DNA of 49,725 bases from Ideonella sp. B508-1 (GTDB lineage Bacteria > Pseudomonadota > Gammaproteobacteria > Burkholderiales > Burkholderiaceae_C). The position numbers and the translations under genes were made by a program. This document shows positions 18,062-25,507 of this stretch, in pieces. The notes beneath the pieces were generated by a model. It ran no database searches. It worked only from the letters and a program-made list of their open reading frames with translations, and was not told the origin of the DNA. The stretch covers positions 1 through 49,725 of the forward strand of contig NZ_BADL01000259.1 of NCBI RefSeq assembly GCF_000333615.1. The letters are read 5' to 3'. The stretch's first letter is position 1, and each line of letters begins with the position of its first letter.

Positions 18062-18966
18062 ATCAGCTCGTCACCGAGCCGGGCCGTCAACCGCGGTTCG
18101 GCCCAGTCCACAAAGGCCCGCACCCGCACCGACAGCAGGCGCGAATGCGGGAACACCAGCTGCACCGGCACGGCCTCGGGCTCCCATTCGGGCCACAGGC
18201 GCAGCAGGCGACCGGCGGCCAGGTCGTCGCGCACCTGGTAGCTCAGAAAGCGGCCGCAGCCCAGGCCCTTGCGGCAGGCCTCCAGCGCGGCATCGACGTG
18301 GTTGGTCGAGAAGACCTCCGCCAGCGGGATGCGCACCGGCGGCCCGCCGCGCGCAAACGTCCATTCGTGCCCGCTGTCCAGCCCGGCAAAGTGCACCGCC
18401 TTGAGCGGCTGCGCGCCGTCGGGCTGGCGCAGCTGCTCGGCATGGGCCGCCACGAAATCCGGGCTGGCGCACAGCACGCGGCGGCAGTTGCCCACCGGCT
18501 TGGCCACCAGCGAGGAATCCGGCAGGGCGCCGATGCGCACCGCCAGGTCCAGCCCCTCCTCCAGCAGGTCCATCACCCGGTCAACCAGCAGCAGATCGGC
18601 CCGCATCTCCGGGTGGGCCACCAGGAACTCGGTCAGCACCGGGGCCACATGCAGGCGCCCGAACATCACCGGCGCGGTGATGGCCAGCCGGCCACTGGGC
18701 CGCAGGCGCCGGTCGCTGAGGGCGGCATCCGCCTCCTCCACCTCGGCCAGGATGCGGCGGCAGCGTTCCAGGTACTCCCGCCCCTCCTCGGTCAGCGCAA
18801 TGCGGCGCGTGGTGCGGTTGAGCAGGCGCACGCCCAGGCTGCGTTCCAGAGCCGCCAGGCTGCGCACCACCGCCGCCAGCGAGGTGCCCAGGCGCCCGGC
18901 CGCCCCGGACAGGCTGCCGGCCTCGACGATGCGCACGAAGGTCTCCATGGCCTTGAACTTGTCCAT
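18022..18966 (-). CDS. LysR-family transcriptional regulator
   Basis: The 314-residue protein starts MDKFKAMETFVRIVEAGSLS, with the helix-turn-helix at about 1-60 and an effector domain after about 90; it resembles the DmlR/AaeR-like group. It diverges from the flavin-nucleotide-binding gene at 19049 with an 82-base gap and probably controls that gene and the glutathione transferase after it. Its 3' end overlaps pncB by 40 bases on the opposite strand. A near-palindrome spans the start codon. Confidence 0.88.
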   Translation of the reverse strand: MDKFKAMETFVRIVEAGSLSGAAGRLGTSLAAVVRSLAALERSLGVRLLNRTTRRIALTEEGREYLERCRRILAEVEEADAALSDRRLRPSGRLAITAPVMFGRLHVAPVLTEFLVAHPEMRADLLLVDRVMDLLEEGLDLAVRIGALPDSSLVAKPVGNCRRVLCASPDFVAAHAEQLRQPDGAQPLKAVHFAGLDSGHEWTFARGGPPVRIPLAEVFSTNHVDAALEACRKGLGCGRFLSYQVRDDLAAGRLLRLWPEWEPEAVPVQLVFPHSRLLSVRVRAFVDWAEPRLTARLGDELIQAGVGSPSTPKV

Positions 18967-18984
18967 GCCCGGATTAAACCGGCA
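18966..18984. promoter_or_regulatory. Near-palindrome at the LysR start codon
   Basis: TGCCCGG, ATTAAA, CCGGCA is a near-symmetric 19-base element abutting the LysR start in the divergent intergenic region. It may be an autoregulatory LysR box. Confidence 0.3.
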
Positions 18985-19048
18985 AACGCATCAATCCAGT
19001 GCGTCCTGGGTTCTTCATTTCTCGGCGCCCCCGGGTCAGCATGGGCCC

Positions 19049-19642
19049 ATGTCACGCCATTTCGCCAACCTGACCTATACCGCCACCGTGCGCGCCGAGC
19101 AGCGCCGCCGCCACGGCGAGGAACTCTCACCCGGCGCCGGCGACCCCATTCCCCGGCTGGGCCTGCGCGAGGCCAGCTTCATCGCCGCACGCGACACCGC
19201 CTTCCTCGCCACCGTCAATGCACAGGGCTGGCCCCATGTGCAGCACCGCGGCGGCCCGCCGGGCTTTCTGTGTGTGCTCGACGAGACCACGCTCGCCTTC
19301 GCGGACCTGGGCGGCAACCGCCAGTTCGTCAGCGTGGGCAATCTGCAGGACAACGACCGCGCCGCGCTGCTGCTGCTGGACATGGCCGCGCGCCGACGGC
19401 TCAAGATCCTGGGCCACATGCGGGTGCTCGAGGCGCCGGAGCTGAGCGCAGGCGAGCTGCCCGCCGATGTGCCGGTCGCCCTGCTGCCCGGGCTGCAGCC
19501 GCTGGCGAACGCCCCCGGCGCCGAGCGGGTGATGGTGATGCAGGTCGCGGCCTTCGACTGGAACTGCAACCAGCACATCACCCGCCGCTGGAGCGAGGCG
19601 GAGCTGCTGGCCCACGGCCTGGCCCTGCCCGCCGACCTGTGA
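19049..19642 (+). CDS. Pyridoxamine 5'-phosphate oxidase-like flavin-nucleotide-binding protein
   Basis: The 197-residue protein has the split-barrel flavin-binding fold. The core is REASFIAARDTAFLATVNAQ near 45-65, then GWPHVQHRGGPPGF and FADLGGNRQFVSVGNL, which in this family hold FMN. The C-terminal NCNQHITRRW is a conserved tail. Such proteins often sit beside a LysR gene and a glutathione transferase, as here, suggesting a stress or detoxification reductase. The substrate is unknown. Confidence 0.85.
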   Translation: MSRHFANLTYTATVRAEQRRRHGEELSPGAGDPIPRLGLREASFIAARDTAFLATVNAQGWPHVQHRGGPPGFLCVLDETTLAFADLGGNRQFVSVGNLQDNDRAALLLLDMAARRRLKILGHMRVLEAPELSAGELPADVPVALLPGLQPLANAPGAERVMVMQVAAFDWNCNQHITRRWSEAELLAHGLALPADL

Positions 19643-19699
19643 GCCCCCTCACGGCCCCTCTTTCGCCCCTTTTCCAACCCCCTGCATCAGGAGACATGC

Positions 19700-20292
19700 A
19701 TGAAGCTCTATGACCTCGTCCTGTCTGGCAACTGCTACAAGGTTCGCCTGTTCGCCGCCCTGGCCCATGTGCCGCTGGAGATCGTGCCGGTGGACTTTCT
19801 GGCCGGTGAGCACAAGCGCTCGCCGCTCATCGACCTGAACCCCTGGGGCGAGCTGCCCATCCTGGTGGACGGCGAGGTGGTGCTGCGGGACTCCCAGGCC
19901 ATCCTGGTCTATCTGGCGCAGAAGTACGCCGCACCGCAGTGGCTGCCGCGGGATGCGGCAGGCCTGGCGGCCGTGGTGCAGTGGCTGTCGACCGCGGCCA
20001 ACGAGGTGCAGAACGGCCCGGCCTCCGCCCGCCTGGTCGACAGTTCGGCTATGCGATCGACAAGGCCGACACCCTGCGCCGCAGCGCGCGCATCCTGCCG
20101 CTGCTCGAAGCCCATCTGGGCCAGCACGCCTGGCTGGCCGCCGCGCAGCCCACCATCGCCGATTGCGCGGTCTTCCCCTATGTGGCGCTGGCGCCCGAGG
20201 GCGGGGTCGACCTGGAACCCTGGCCGCAGATCCGGGCCTGGATCCAGCGGGTCAAGGCCCTGCCGGATTTCCTGCCCATGCCCGGGGTCTGA
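19700..20292 (+). pseudogene. Glutathione S-transferase, broken by a one-base deletion
   Basis: The first frame (19700 to about 20041) gives the thioredoxin-like half: MKLYDLVLSGNCYKVRLFAA, then DSQAILVYLAQKYA. The C-terminal helical half continues in the next frame as FGYAIDKADTLRRSARILPL, ending PDFLPMPGV at 20292. The two join if GACAAGTTC stood where the sequence has GACAGTTC, so one A is missing near 20042. Combined length would be about 197 residues, normal for the family. A good ribosome site (CAGGAGA) remains. It may be a true frameshift or a base-calling error. It is the third member of the LysR/flavoprotein/GST group. Confidence 0.85.
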
Positions 20293-20340
20293 ACCGCCCC
20301 GGCCCACCCCACCGAACCCTCCGAGCGACCGGCGCCGGAC

Positions 20341-21210
20341 TCAGCGCCGGCTGGCCCGCCAGGCGCTGGGCGTGTAGCCGGTGGCGCGCTGGAAGAAGCG
20401 GCTGAAATAGCCGGCATCGGCAAAGCCCAGGCCCAGCGCCACCTGCTTGACACTGAGCGTGGTGTAGGCCAGCTCCCGCTGGGCTTCCAGGCTGAGCCGG
20501 GCGTGCAGCACCGCCAGCGCCGAATGGCCCAGCACCTTGCGGCAGACCCGGTTGAGCTGGGTGGGCGTGATGCCGATGCAGGCGGCCAGGTCGGCCACGC
20601 TGGGCTGGCTGCGAAAGCGCTGCTCCACCAGCTCCTGCAACTGCTGCACCTGGGCCAGTGCCCGTCCGCCCTGCCCGGCCGGCAGCACCGGCGCCACGGG
20701 CCGGGCGCGGCAGAGCGTCACCAGCAGGCGCAGCAGCGCCGCATCGATGGCGGTGGCCCGCCAGGGGGCATGGCGGCGGTATTCCTCCAACAGCGCCTGC
20801 AGCGCCGCCTGCAGGCCGGCGCAGCTGGGCCCGTCCAGCAGCTGGCAGCCGCTGCGCAGCACCGCCTCGGCCAGCGCGGGCTCGCGCTCCAGCAGCGAAC
20901 GCGCATGGCCGGCCTGCAACGTCAGCACATGGCCCTGCACATCCGGTGCCCAGCGGAAGCCATGCGCGCACAGCGGCACCACCACCACCAGGGCCGGCCC
21001 CCGGACCTGCTGCTGCAGGCCATCGAGCCAGACCTCGGCCTCGCCCTGCTCGATGAGCAGGACTTGCAGCAGGCTTTCATGGCGGTGGGGACGGATCTCC
21101 CAGTCGTGCAGCTGGCTGCGCTCGGCGATCGACTCCCAGTGCATGACGTCCAGCGGCCCGATGCCGCGGGTGTCGGCGTAGAGCGGGTAGGTCGGCAGCT
21201 GCTGGGACAC
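20341..21210 (-). CDS. AraC-family transcriptional regulator (PobR/HpaA-like)
   Basis: The 289-residue protein has an N-terminal cupin sensor (RPHRHESLLQVLLIEQGEAE near 41-60) and a C-terminal double helix-turn-helix ending ALGLGFADAGYFSRFFQRATGYTPSAWR. The stretch HWESIAERSQLHDWEIRPHRH resembles AraC-type activators of 4-hydroxybenzoate and 4-hydroxyphenylacetate genes. It is the last gene of the minus arm of the hydroxycinnamate cluster, 41 bases after marR, and may act on pobA 27 kb away or on this cluster. GTG 21210 is the assumed start, without a clear ribosome site. Confidence 0.83.
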   Translation of the reverse strand: MSQQLPTYPLYADTRGIGPLDVMHWESIAERSQLHDWEIRPHRHESLLQVLLIEQGEAEVWLDGLQQQVRGPALVVVVPLCAHGFRWAPDVQGHVLTLQAGHARSLLEREPALAEAVLRSGCQLLDGPSCAGLQAALQALLEEYRRHAPWRATAIDAALLRLLVTLCRARPVAPVLPAGQGGRALAQVQQLQELVEQRFRSQPSVADLAACIGITPTQLNRVCRKVLGHSALAVLHARLSLEAQRELAYTTLSVKQVALGLGFADAGYFSRFFQRATGYTPSAWRASRR

Positions 21211-21251
21211 GGCGGCTGGGCACGCAGGCGGTGGCGGTGGGGGACGAAGGT

Positions 21252-21812
21252 TCAGCGGCCGCGCTGCTTGGCCACGCGGTGCAGCAGCTCGATCAGCAGG
21301 GCCCGCTCGGCGGCGCTGAGCACGCCCAGCACCTCCTGCTCCATCGTGGCGGCGATCTTGCGGGCCTTCTGGCAGAGGCTGCGCCCGGCTGCCGTGAGCA
21401 CGATCTGCTGGGCCCGGCGGTCGCGCTCGGAACGCTCCCGGCGCAGCCAGCCCTGGGCCGCCATGCGGTCCAGGATCACGGCCAGGTTCGGTGGCGACAC
21501 ATCCAGGGCCGCTCCGAGCTGCTTCTGGTTGACCTCGGGGTTGCCGTCCACCAGCACCAGCACCGAGAACTCGACCGCCTTCAACCCCAGCGGCTGCCCC
21601 AGGTTGCGCTGGAAATTGCGCTTGAGCTGCACCTGGGCCCGGGTGATCGCGTAGCCAGCCAGACCGCCGAGGTCGGCCTGGTCCAGCATCTCCGCCTCGG
21701 CGGCCTCTGGCTCGCCCGGCGCCAGCTCGGTTTCGGCCGGCTCCTGCGCCGCGGGAGCGGCCGACCGGCGGGAGGAAGGGGCGCGTCGGGACATGGGGCT
21801 GGACTCTAACAT
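21252..21812 (-). CDS. MarR-family transcriptional regulator (candidate FerR/CouR-type repressor)
   Basis: The 186-residue protein has a disordered N-terminal tail (about 45 residues) and then the winged-helix MarR core: NQKQLGAALDVSPPNLAVIL (recognition helix) and MAAQGWLRRERSERDRRAQQ (wing). ATG 21812 has AGGAGGG upstream. It lies 20 bases after the SDR gene in the ferulate-type operon. MarR proteins such as FerR and CouR repress hydroxycinnamate genes and release DNA on binding the CoA thioester. The palindromes between the two arms of the cluster are its natural targets; this is inferred from context. Confidence 0.88.
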   Translation of the reverse strand: MLESSPMSRRAPSSRRSAAPAAQEPAETELAPGEPEAAEAEMLDQADLGGLAGYAITRAQVQLKRNFQRNLGQPLGLKAVEFSVLVLVDGNPEVNQKQLGAALDVSPPNLAVILDRMAAQGWLRRERSERDRRAQQIVLTAAGRSLCQKARKIAATMEQEVLGVLSAAERALLIELLHRVAKQRGR

Positions 21813-21832
21813 CGGCCCTCCTGTGGACAGGC

Positions 21833-22603
21833 TCAGCGCGGCGCCATGCGCAAGGCCCCGTCCAGGCGGATGACCTCGCCGTTGAGGTGACCGTTGCGCA
21901 CCACGTGCAAGGCCAGTTCGGCGAATTCCTCGGGCCGGCCCAGGCGGCGCGGAAAGGGGATGCTCTCGGCCAGGCGCTGCTGCACCTCCTCGGGCAGTTC
22001 CTTCATCAGCGGGGTGGCGAACAGGCCCGGCGCCAGCGTGCAGACCCGCACGCCGAACTGGGCCAGATCGCGGGCCAGCGGCAGCGTCATGCCGGCGATG
22101 CCCGCCTTGGAGGCGGCATAGGCCTCCTGACCCACCTGGCCGTCGAAGGCCGCCACCGAGGCGGTGTTCACCACCACGCCGCGCTCGCCGTCGGTGTCCG
22201 GCAAGGGCGGCAGGGTCGTCATGCGGGCCACCACCAGCCGGGTGACGTTGTAGGTGCCGATCAGGTTGATGCGCACCACCCGCTCGAAGTCCTCCAGCGG
22301 GGCCGGGCTGCCGTCGCGCTGCACGATGCGCCGCGCCGTGCCGATGCCGGCGATGTTCATCAGGATGCGCGCCGGCCCGTGGGCCGCCTCGGCCTGGGCC
22401 AGGGCGGCGGTCAGCGCCGCCGTGTCGGTGATGTCGCAGGGACAGGCCAGGCCGCCGATGTCGGCCGCCACGCGCTGGGCGGCCTCGGCCTGACGGTCCA
22501 GCACGGCCACGCGGGCCCCTTGTGCGGCCAGGGCACGGGCCACGGCCTCGCCCAGGCCCGAACCGCCGCCGGTGACCAGGGCGGCTTGTTGAGAGATCTG
22601 CAT
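21833..22603 (-). CDS. SDR-family 3-hydroxyacyl-CoA dehydrogenase
   Basis: The 256-residue protein is a classical short-chain dehydrogenase: cofactor loop TGGGSGLG (11-18), NIAGIG near 83-88, and the triad Ser149, Tyr162, Lys166 (YAASK). RINLIGTYNVTRLV and the C-terminus GEVIRLDGALRM resemble type 10 hydroxysteroid / 3-hydroxy-2-methylbutyryl-CoA dehydrogenases, which oxidise 3-hydroxyacyl-CoA with NAD. ATG 22603 has AGGAAC upstream. Sited after feruloyl-CoA synthetase, it is the expected third step of side-chain beta-oxidation. Confidence 0.88.
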   Translation of the reverse strand: MQISQQAALVTGGGSGLGEAVARALAAQGARVAVLDRQAEAAQRVAADIGGLACPCDITDTAALTAALAQAEAAHGPARILMNIAGIGTARRIVQRDGSPAPLEDFERVVRINLIGTYNVTRLVVARMTTLPPLPDTDGERGVVVNTASVAAFDGQVGQEAYAASKAGIAGMTLPLARDLAQFGVRVCTLAPGLFATPLMKELPEEVQQRLAESIPFPRRLGRPEEFAELALHVVRNGHLNGEVIRLDGALRMAPR

Positions 22604-22631
22604 GCTTGTTCCTAGAAAGGTCGGGAAGGGT

Positions 22632-24497
22632 TCACGCGTGGCGGGCACGCAGGATGTCCACGGCCGGGTCGCCGGTACAGAGGGCCTGGACCAGGTCCGC
22701 CCGGTGGGTCAGCACCGCGCGCTGGTTGATCGAGCCCTTGTCGGTGATCTCGCCCGCGTCGACCGAGGGCGGCTCGCGCAGCAGGTGCAGGCGGGCGATG
22801 CGGTTGGCGCTGCCGGTGCCTTCCTGCCACAGACGGTCGGCCACCGCCTGGAAGAAGTCCTTCACCGCCGGGTGGCGCAAGACCTCGTCGGCGGGCGTGC
22901 CGGCCGGCAGGCCGGCCAGCGCGGCGCAGTCGCCCAGCCGCGGGAAGACCAGCGCGCTGAGGTCGTCGCGATCGGGCGCGGCCAGCACCACATCCAGGAT
23001 CAGGGGATCGCCGGCCGCGATGACGCGGGCCCGCAGCGGCCCCACGCTGACGAAGGTGCCGGTCGAGAGCTTGAAGTCCTCGGCGATGCGGCCGTCAAAG
23101 CGCAGGCCCAGCGACAGGCGCTGCGGGTCCACCAGGGTCACCGCGTCGCCGGTGCAGTAGAAGCCCTCCTCATCGAAGGCCTGGGCCGTCTGCTCGGGTG
23201 AGCGCCAGTAACCCGGCATCACGTGGGGGCCGCGAAAGCGCACCTCCAGCTTGTCGCCCACCGGCACCAGCTTCACCTCCACCCCCGGGCAGGGCAGGCC
23301 GATGTAGCCCGCCCGGGCGTGGGTGCCCACCAGGAACATGCTGGTGGGCGAGGTCTCGGTCATGCCCAGGCCGGACAGCACCCGCAGGCGCTGGCCCAGG
23401 GCGGCCTCGCCATGGCGGTCCAGGTGGTCCCAGACGGCCTGCGAGAGGCCGGCCGCCGCGAACATGAAGGCCTGGCAGCGGCTGAACAGCGACTGGCGCA
23501 GGGCGGGGTCGCGGTCCATCGCATGGGCCAGTTCCTCCAGCCCGCGCGGCACGTTGAAGTAGACGGTCGGCGCGATCTCGCTGAGGTTGCGGATGGTCTG
23601 CACCATGCCGGCCGGCGTGGGCTTGCCGTCGTCGATGTAGAGCGTGCCGCCGTTGTACAGCGCGATGCCCAGGTTGTGGTTGCCGCCGAAGGTGTGGTTC
23701 CAGGGCAGCCAGTCGACCAGCACCGGCGGCTCGTCCATCAGGAAGGGCATGCACTGGCGCAGCATCTGCTGGTTGGCGCAGAGCATGCGGTGGGTGGTGA
23801 TCACCGCCTTGGGTAGCCGGGTGGAGCCGCTGGTGAACATCAGCTTGGCCACGGTGTCCGGCCCGGTGGCCGCCCGCGCCGCCTCCACGGCCGGGCCGGG
23901 GCGGGTCTGGCGCAGCGTGTCCCAGCACAGGCAGGGCCGGCCCGCCAGCGTGCCCTGGCCGACGATCACCGGCACCTCGGGGGCCAGCAGGGCCTGCACC
24001 GCCGGTTCGAAGCGGGCATCGGCCACGAAGACCGCGCCGGGCGTGGTGGTGGCCAGCAGGTGGCGCAGCTTGCCGTAATCCTTGGACAGCAGCGCATAGG
24101 ACGGCGAGATGCTGATGGTGGGCACGCCCACCCAGAAGCCGGCCATCATCCAGGCCGCGTGCTCCAGGCTGTTCTCGCACAGCAGCGCCAGAGGGCGCTC
24201 GACCGACAGGCCCAGGTCCAGCATCACCTGCCCCAGACCGCGGGCCAGCGACACCAGCTCGGCGTAGCTCAGGCGCTGCCACTCGCCATCGCCCCCTGCG
24301 CGGCGGGCCAGCGCGGTGCGCTCGGGCGCCTGCTCGGCCCAGTGCGCCAGCACATCGGACATGCGCTGCGGGTGCAGCTGCAGGTCCTCGGTCGAGCGCA
24401 GGCGCATCACCCCGCCCGGCGCGTGCCAAAGCGTGGCCTGCACACAGCCCCCCACCCGCACCTCGCGGAAGGGCCGCTCGGAAAGCGGAGATGACAT
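22632..24497 (-). CDS. fcs: Feruloyl-CoA synthetase-type acyl-CoA ligase
   Basis: This ANL-superfamily ligase of 621 residues has the length and architecture of the feruloyl-CoA synthase branch (RMLCANQQML after the P-loop, DWLPWNHTFGGNHNLGIALY, GLGMTETSPTSMFL, and the late FDGRIAEDFKLSTGTFV). It would activate ferulate or related hydroxycinnamates with ATP and CoA. The nucleotide loop at 221-230 reads FTSGSTRLPK, where the usual glycine is Arg227. ATG 24497 is preceded by AGGAG; a second ATG at 24512 overlaps the crotonase stop (ATGA). It lies directly after the crotonase gene. Substrate choice is inferred from family and neighbours. Confidence 0.9.
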   Translation of the reverse strand: MSSPLSERPFREVRVGGCVQATLWHAPGGVMRLRSTEDLQLHPQRMSDVLAHWAEQAPERTALARRAGGDGEWQRLSYAELVSLARGLGQVMLDLGLSVERPLALLCENSLEHAAWMMAGFWVGVPTISISPSYALLSKDYGKLRHLLATTTPGAVFVADARFEPAVQALLAPEVPVIVGQGTLAGRPCLCWDTLRQTRPGPAVEAARAATGPDTVAKLMFTSGSTRLPKAVITTHRMLCANQQMLRQCMPFLMDEPPVLVDWLPWNHTFGGNHNLGIALYNGGTLYIDDGKPTPAGMVQTIRNLSEIAPTVYFNVPRGLEELAHAMDRDPALRQSLFSRCQAFMFAAAGLSQAVWDHLDRHGEAALGQRLRVLSGLGMTETSPTSMFLVGTHARAGYIGLPCPGVEVKLVPVGDKLEVRFRGPHVMPGYWRSPEQTAQAFDEEGFYCTGDAVTLVDPQRLSLGLRFDGRIAEDFKLSTGTFVSVGPLRARVIAAGDPLILDVVLAAPDRDDLSALVFPRLGDCAALAGLPAGTPADEVLRHPAVKDFFQAVADRLWQEGTGSANRIARLHLLREPPSVDAGEITDKGSINQRAVLTHRADLVQALCTGDPAVDILRARHA

Positions 24498-24508
24498 GGC
24501 CGGGCTCC

Positions 24509-25330
24509 TCATGGCTTGACCACTTTGGCGGCCTTGCCGGCCAGGAAGGCCTTCAGACGGCCTTGCGCCTCCGGCGTGTTGCCGGCCACGGCGGCCATCA
24601 GGGCCTCGGTGAACAGCCCTTCCGCAGGCGACTGTTCGGCGATGCGGGGCAGCGCGTGCATGACGGCGAAGGCGGTCATCGGCGCATTGCCGGCGATCTT
24701 CTCGGCCAGGGCCAGGGCCTGCGCCAGACCGCCCCCCGGCGCGGTGCGGTAGGAGACGATGCCGTGGCGCTCGCCCTCGTCGGCGTCGAAGACACGGCCG
24801 GTGAGCATCATGTCCATCATGCGGGCGGTGCCGATCAGGCGGGGCAGGCGCACCGAGCCCCCGCCGCCCACGAAGATGCCGCGCTGCCCCTCGGGCAGGC
24901 CGAAGTAGGCGCTGTCCTCGGCCACCCGCAGATGGCAGGCCGCGGCCAGCTCCAGCCCGCCGCCCACCACCGCCCCCTGCAGCACCGCGATGACGGGTAC
25001 CGTGCCGAACTGGATGGCCTCGAAAGCGGCATGCCAGCTGCGCGAATGCAGCACCGCGCCGTGGATGTCGCGCTCCACCAGCTCGGCCAGGTCCAGCCCG
25101 GCGCAGAAGTGTTCGCCCGCGCCGCTGAGCACCACCACCCGGATGTCCTGCGGCAGGTTCAGAAAGGCGGTGTGCAACTGGCGGATCAGGGCGTCGGACA
25201 GCGCGTTGCGCTTGGCCGGGCGGTTCAGACAGACCTGAAGCACCGGGCCGCAGCGGCTCACCTGCAGCAGATCCAGGGCCGCCAGCGGGCCGTCCACCGG
25301 CATGAAGTTCAGGGGTTGTCGGGCGCTCAT
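24509..25330 (-). CDS. Crotonase-family enoyl-CoA hydratase (hydroxycinnamoyl-CoA beta-oxidation)
   Basis: The 273-residue protein has the oxyanion-hole segments HFCAGLDLAE and GAVVGGGLELAAAC. Both catalytic glutamates of true enoyl-CoA hydratases are present: Glu127 in GGGLELA and Glu147 in FGLPEGQRG. In the feruloyl-CoA hydratase-lyase that yields vanillin, the first is a serine and a tryptophan stands three residues after the second; here that position is Arg150. The sequence therefore favours plain hydration over the lyase reaction. It is the first gene of the minus arm, with an AT-rich palindrome right against its start codon and no clear ribosome site. Confidence 0.87.
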   Translation of the reverse strand: MSARQPLNFMPVDGPLAALDLLQVSRCGPVLQVCLNRPAKRNALSDALIRQLHTAFLNLPQDIRVVVLSGAGEHFCAGLDLAELVERDIHGAVLHSRSWHAAFEAIQFGTVPVIAVLQGAVVGGGLELAAACHLRVAEDSAYFGLPEGQRGIFVGGGGSVRLPRLIGTARMMDMMLTGRVFDADEGERHGIVSYRTAPGGGLAQALALAEKIAGNAPMTAFAVMHALPRIAEQSPAEGLFTEALMAAVAGNTPEAQGRLKAFLAGKAAKVVKP

Positions 25331-25349
25331 TAGTTATTTACTTTAACTA
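25331..25349. promoter_or_regulatory. AT-rich palindrome abutting the crotonase start (candidate MarR operator)
   Basis: TAGTTA, TTTACTT, TAACTA is a perfect 6-bp dyad in an AT-rich island that stands out from the GC-rich surroundings. It touches the crotonase ATG, so a bound repressor would block transcription, translation start, or both. Confidence 0.55.
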
Positions 25350-25462
25350 TCTTCGGCGCAATGATGCGTCCCCTGGCCACCGGCTTGCAATGGTCTTCTG
25401 TGCCAAATCGGGTTTACACCTATGAGAAGAGCGGGACGACGCCGTGATCTGCCGGCAGAATT

Positions 25463-25477
25463 GTTATGTCATATAAC
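25463..25477. promoter_or_regulatory. Second AT-rich palindrome before the CoA-transferase gene (promoter/operator)
   Basis: GTTAT, GTCAT, ATAAC forms a 5-bp dyad 31 bases before the CoA-transferase start. TATAAC at 25472-25477 could be a -10 box, though no good -35 box is seen. With the site at 25331 it would allow one MarR protein to control both arms. Confidence 0.42.
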
Positions 25478-25507
25478 GATGTTGAGACATCTACACCGGA
25501 GTCCACC

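Noticed and set aside
24509-25330. Calling the crotonase a feruloyl-CoA hydratase-lyase (vanillin-forming)
   Set aside because: It has the second hydratase glutamate (Glu127) and lacks the tryptophan after Glu147 that marks the lyase; the SDR, thiolase and CoA-transferase neighbours fit beta-oxidation.
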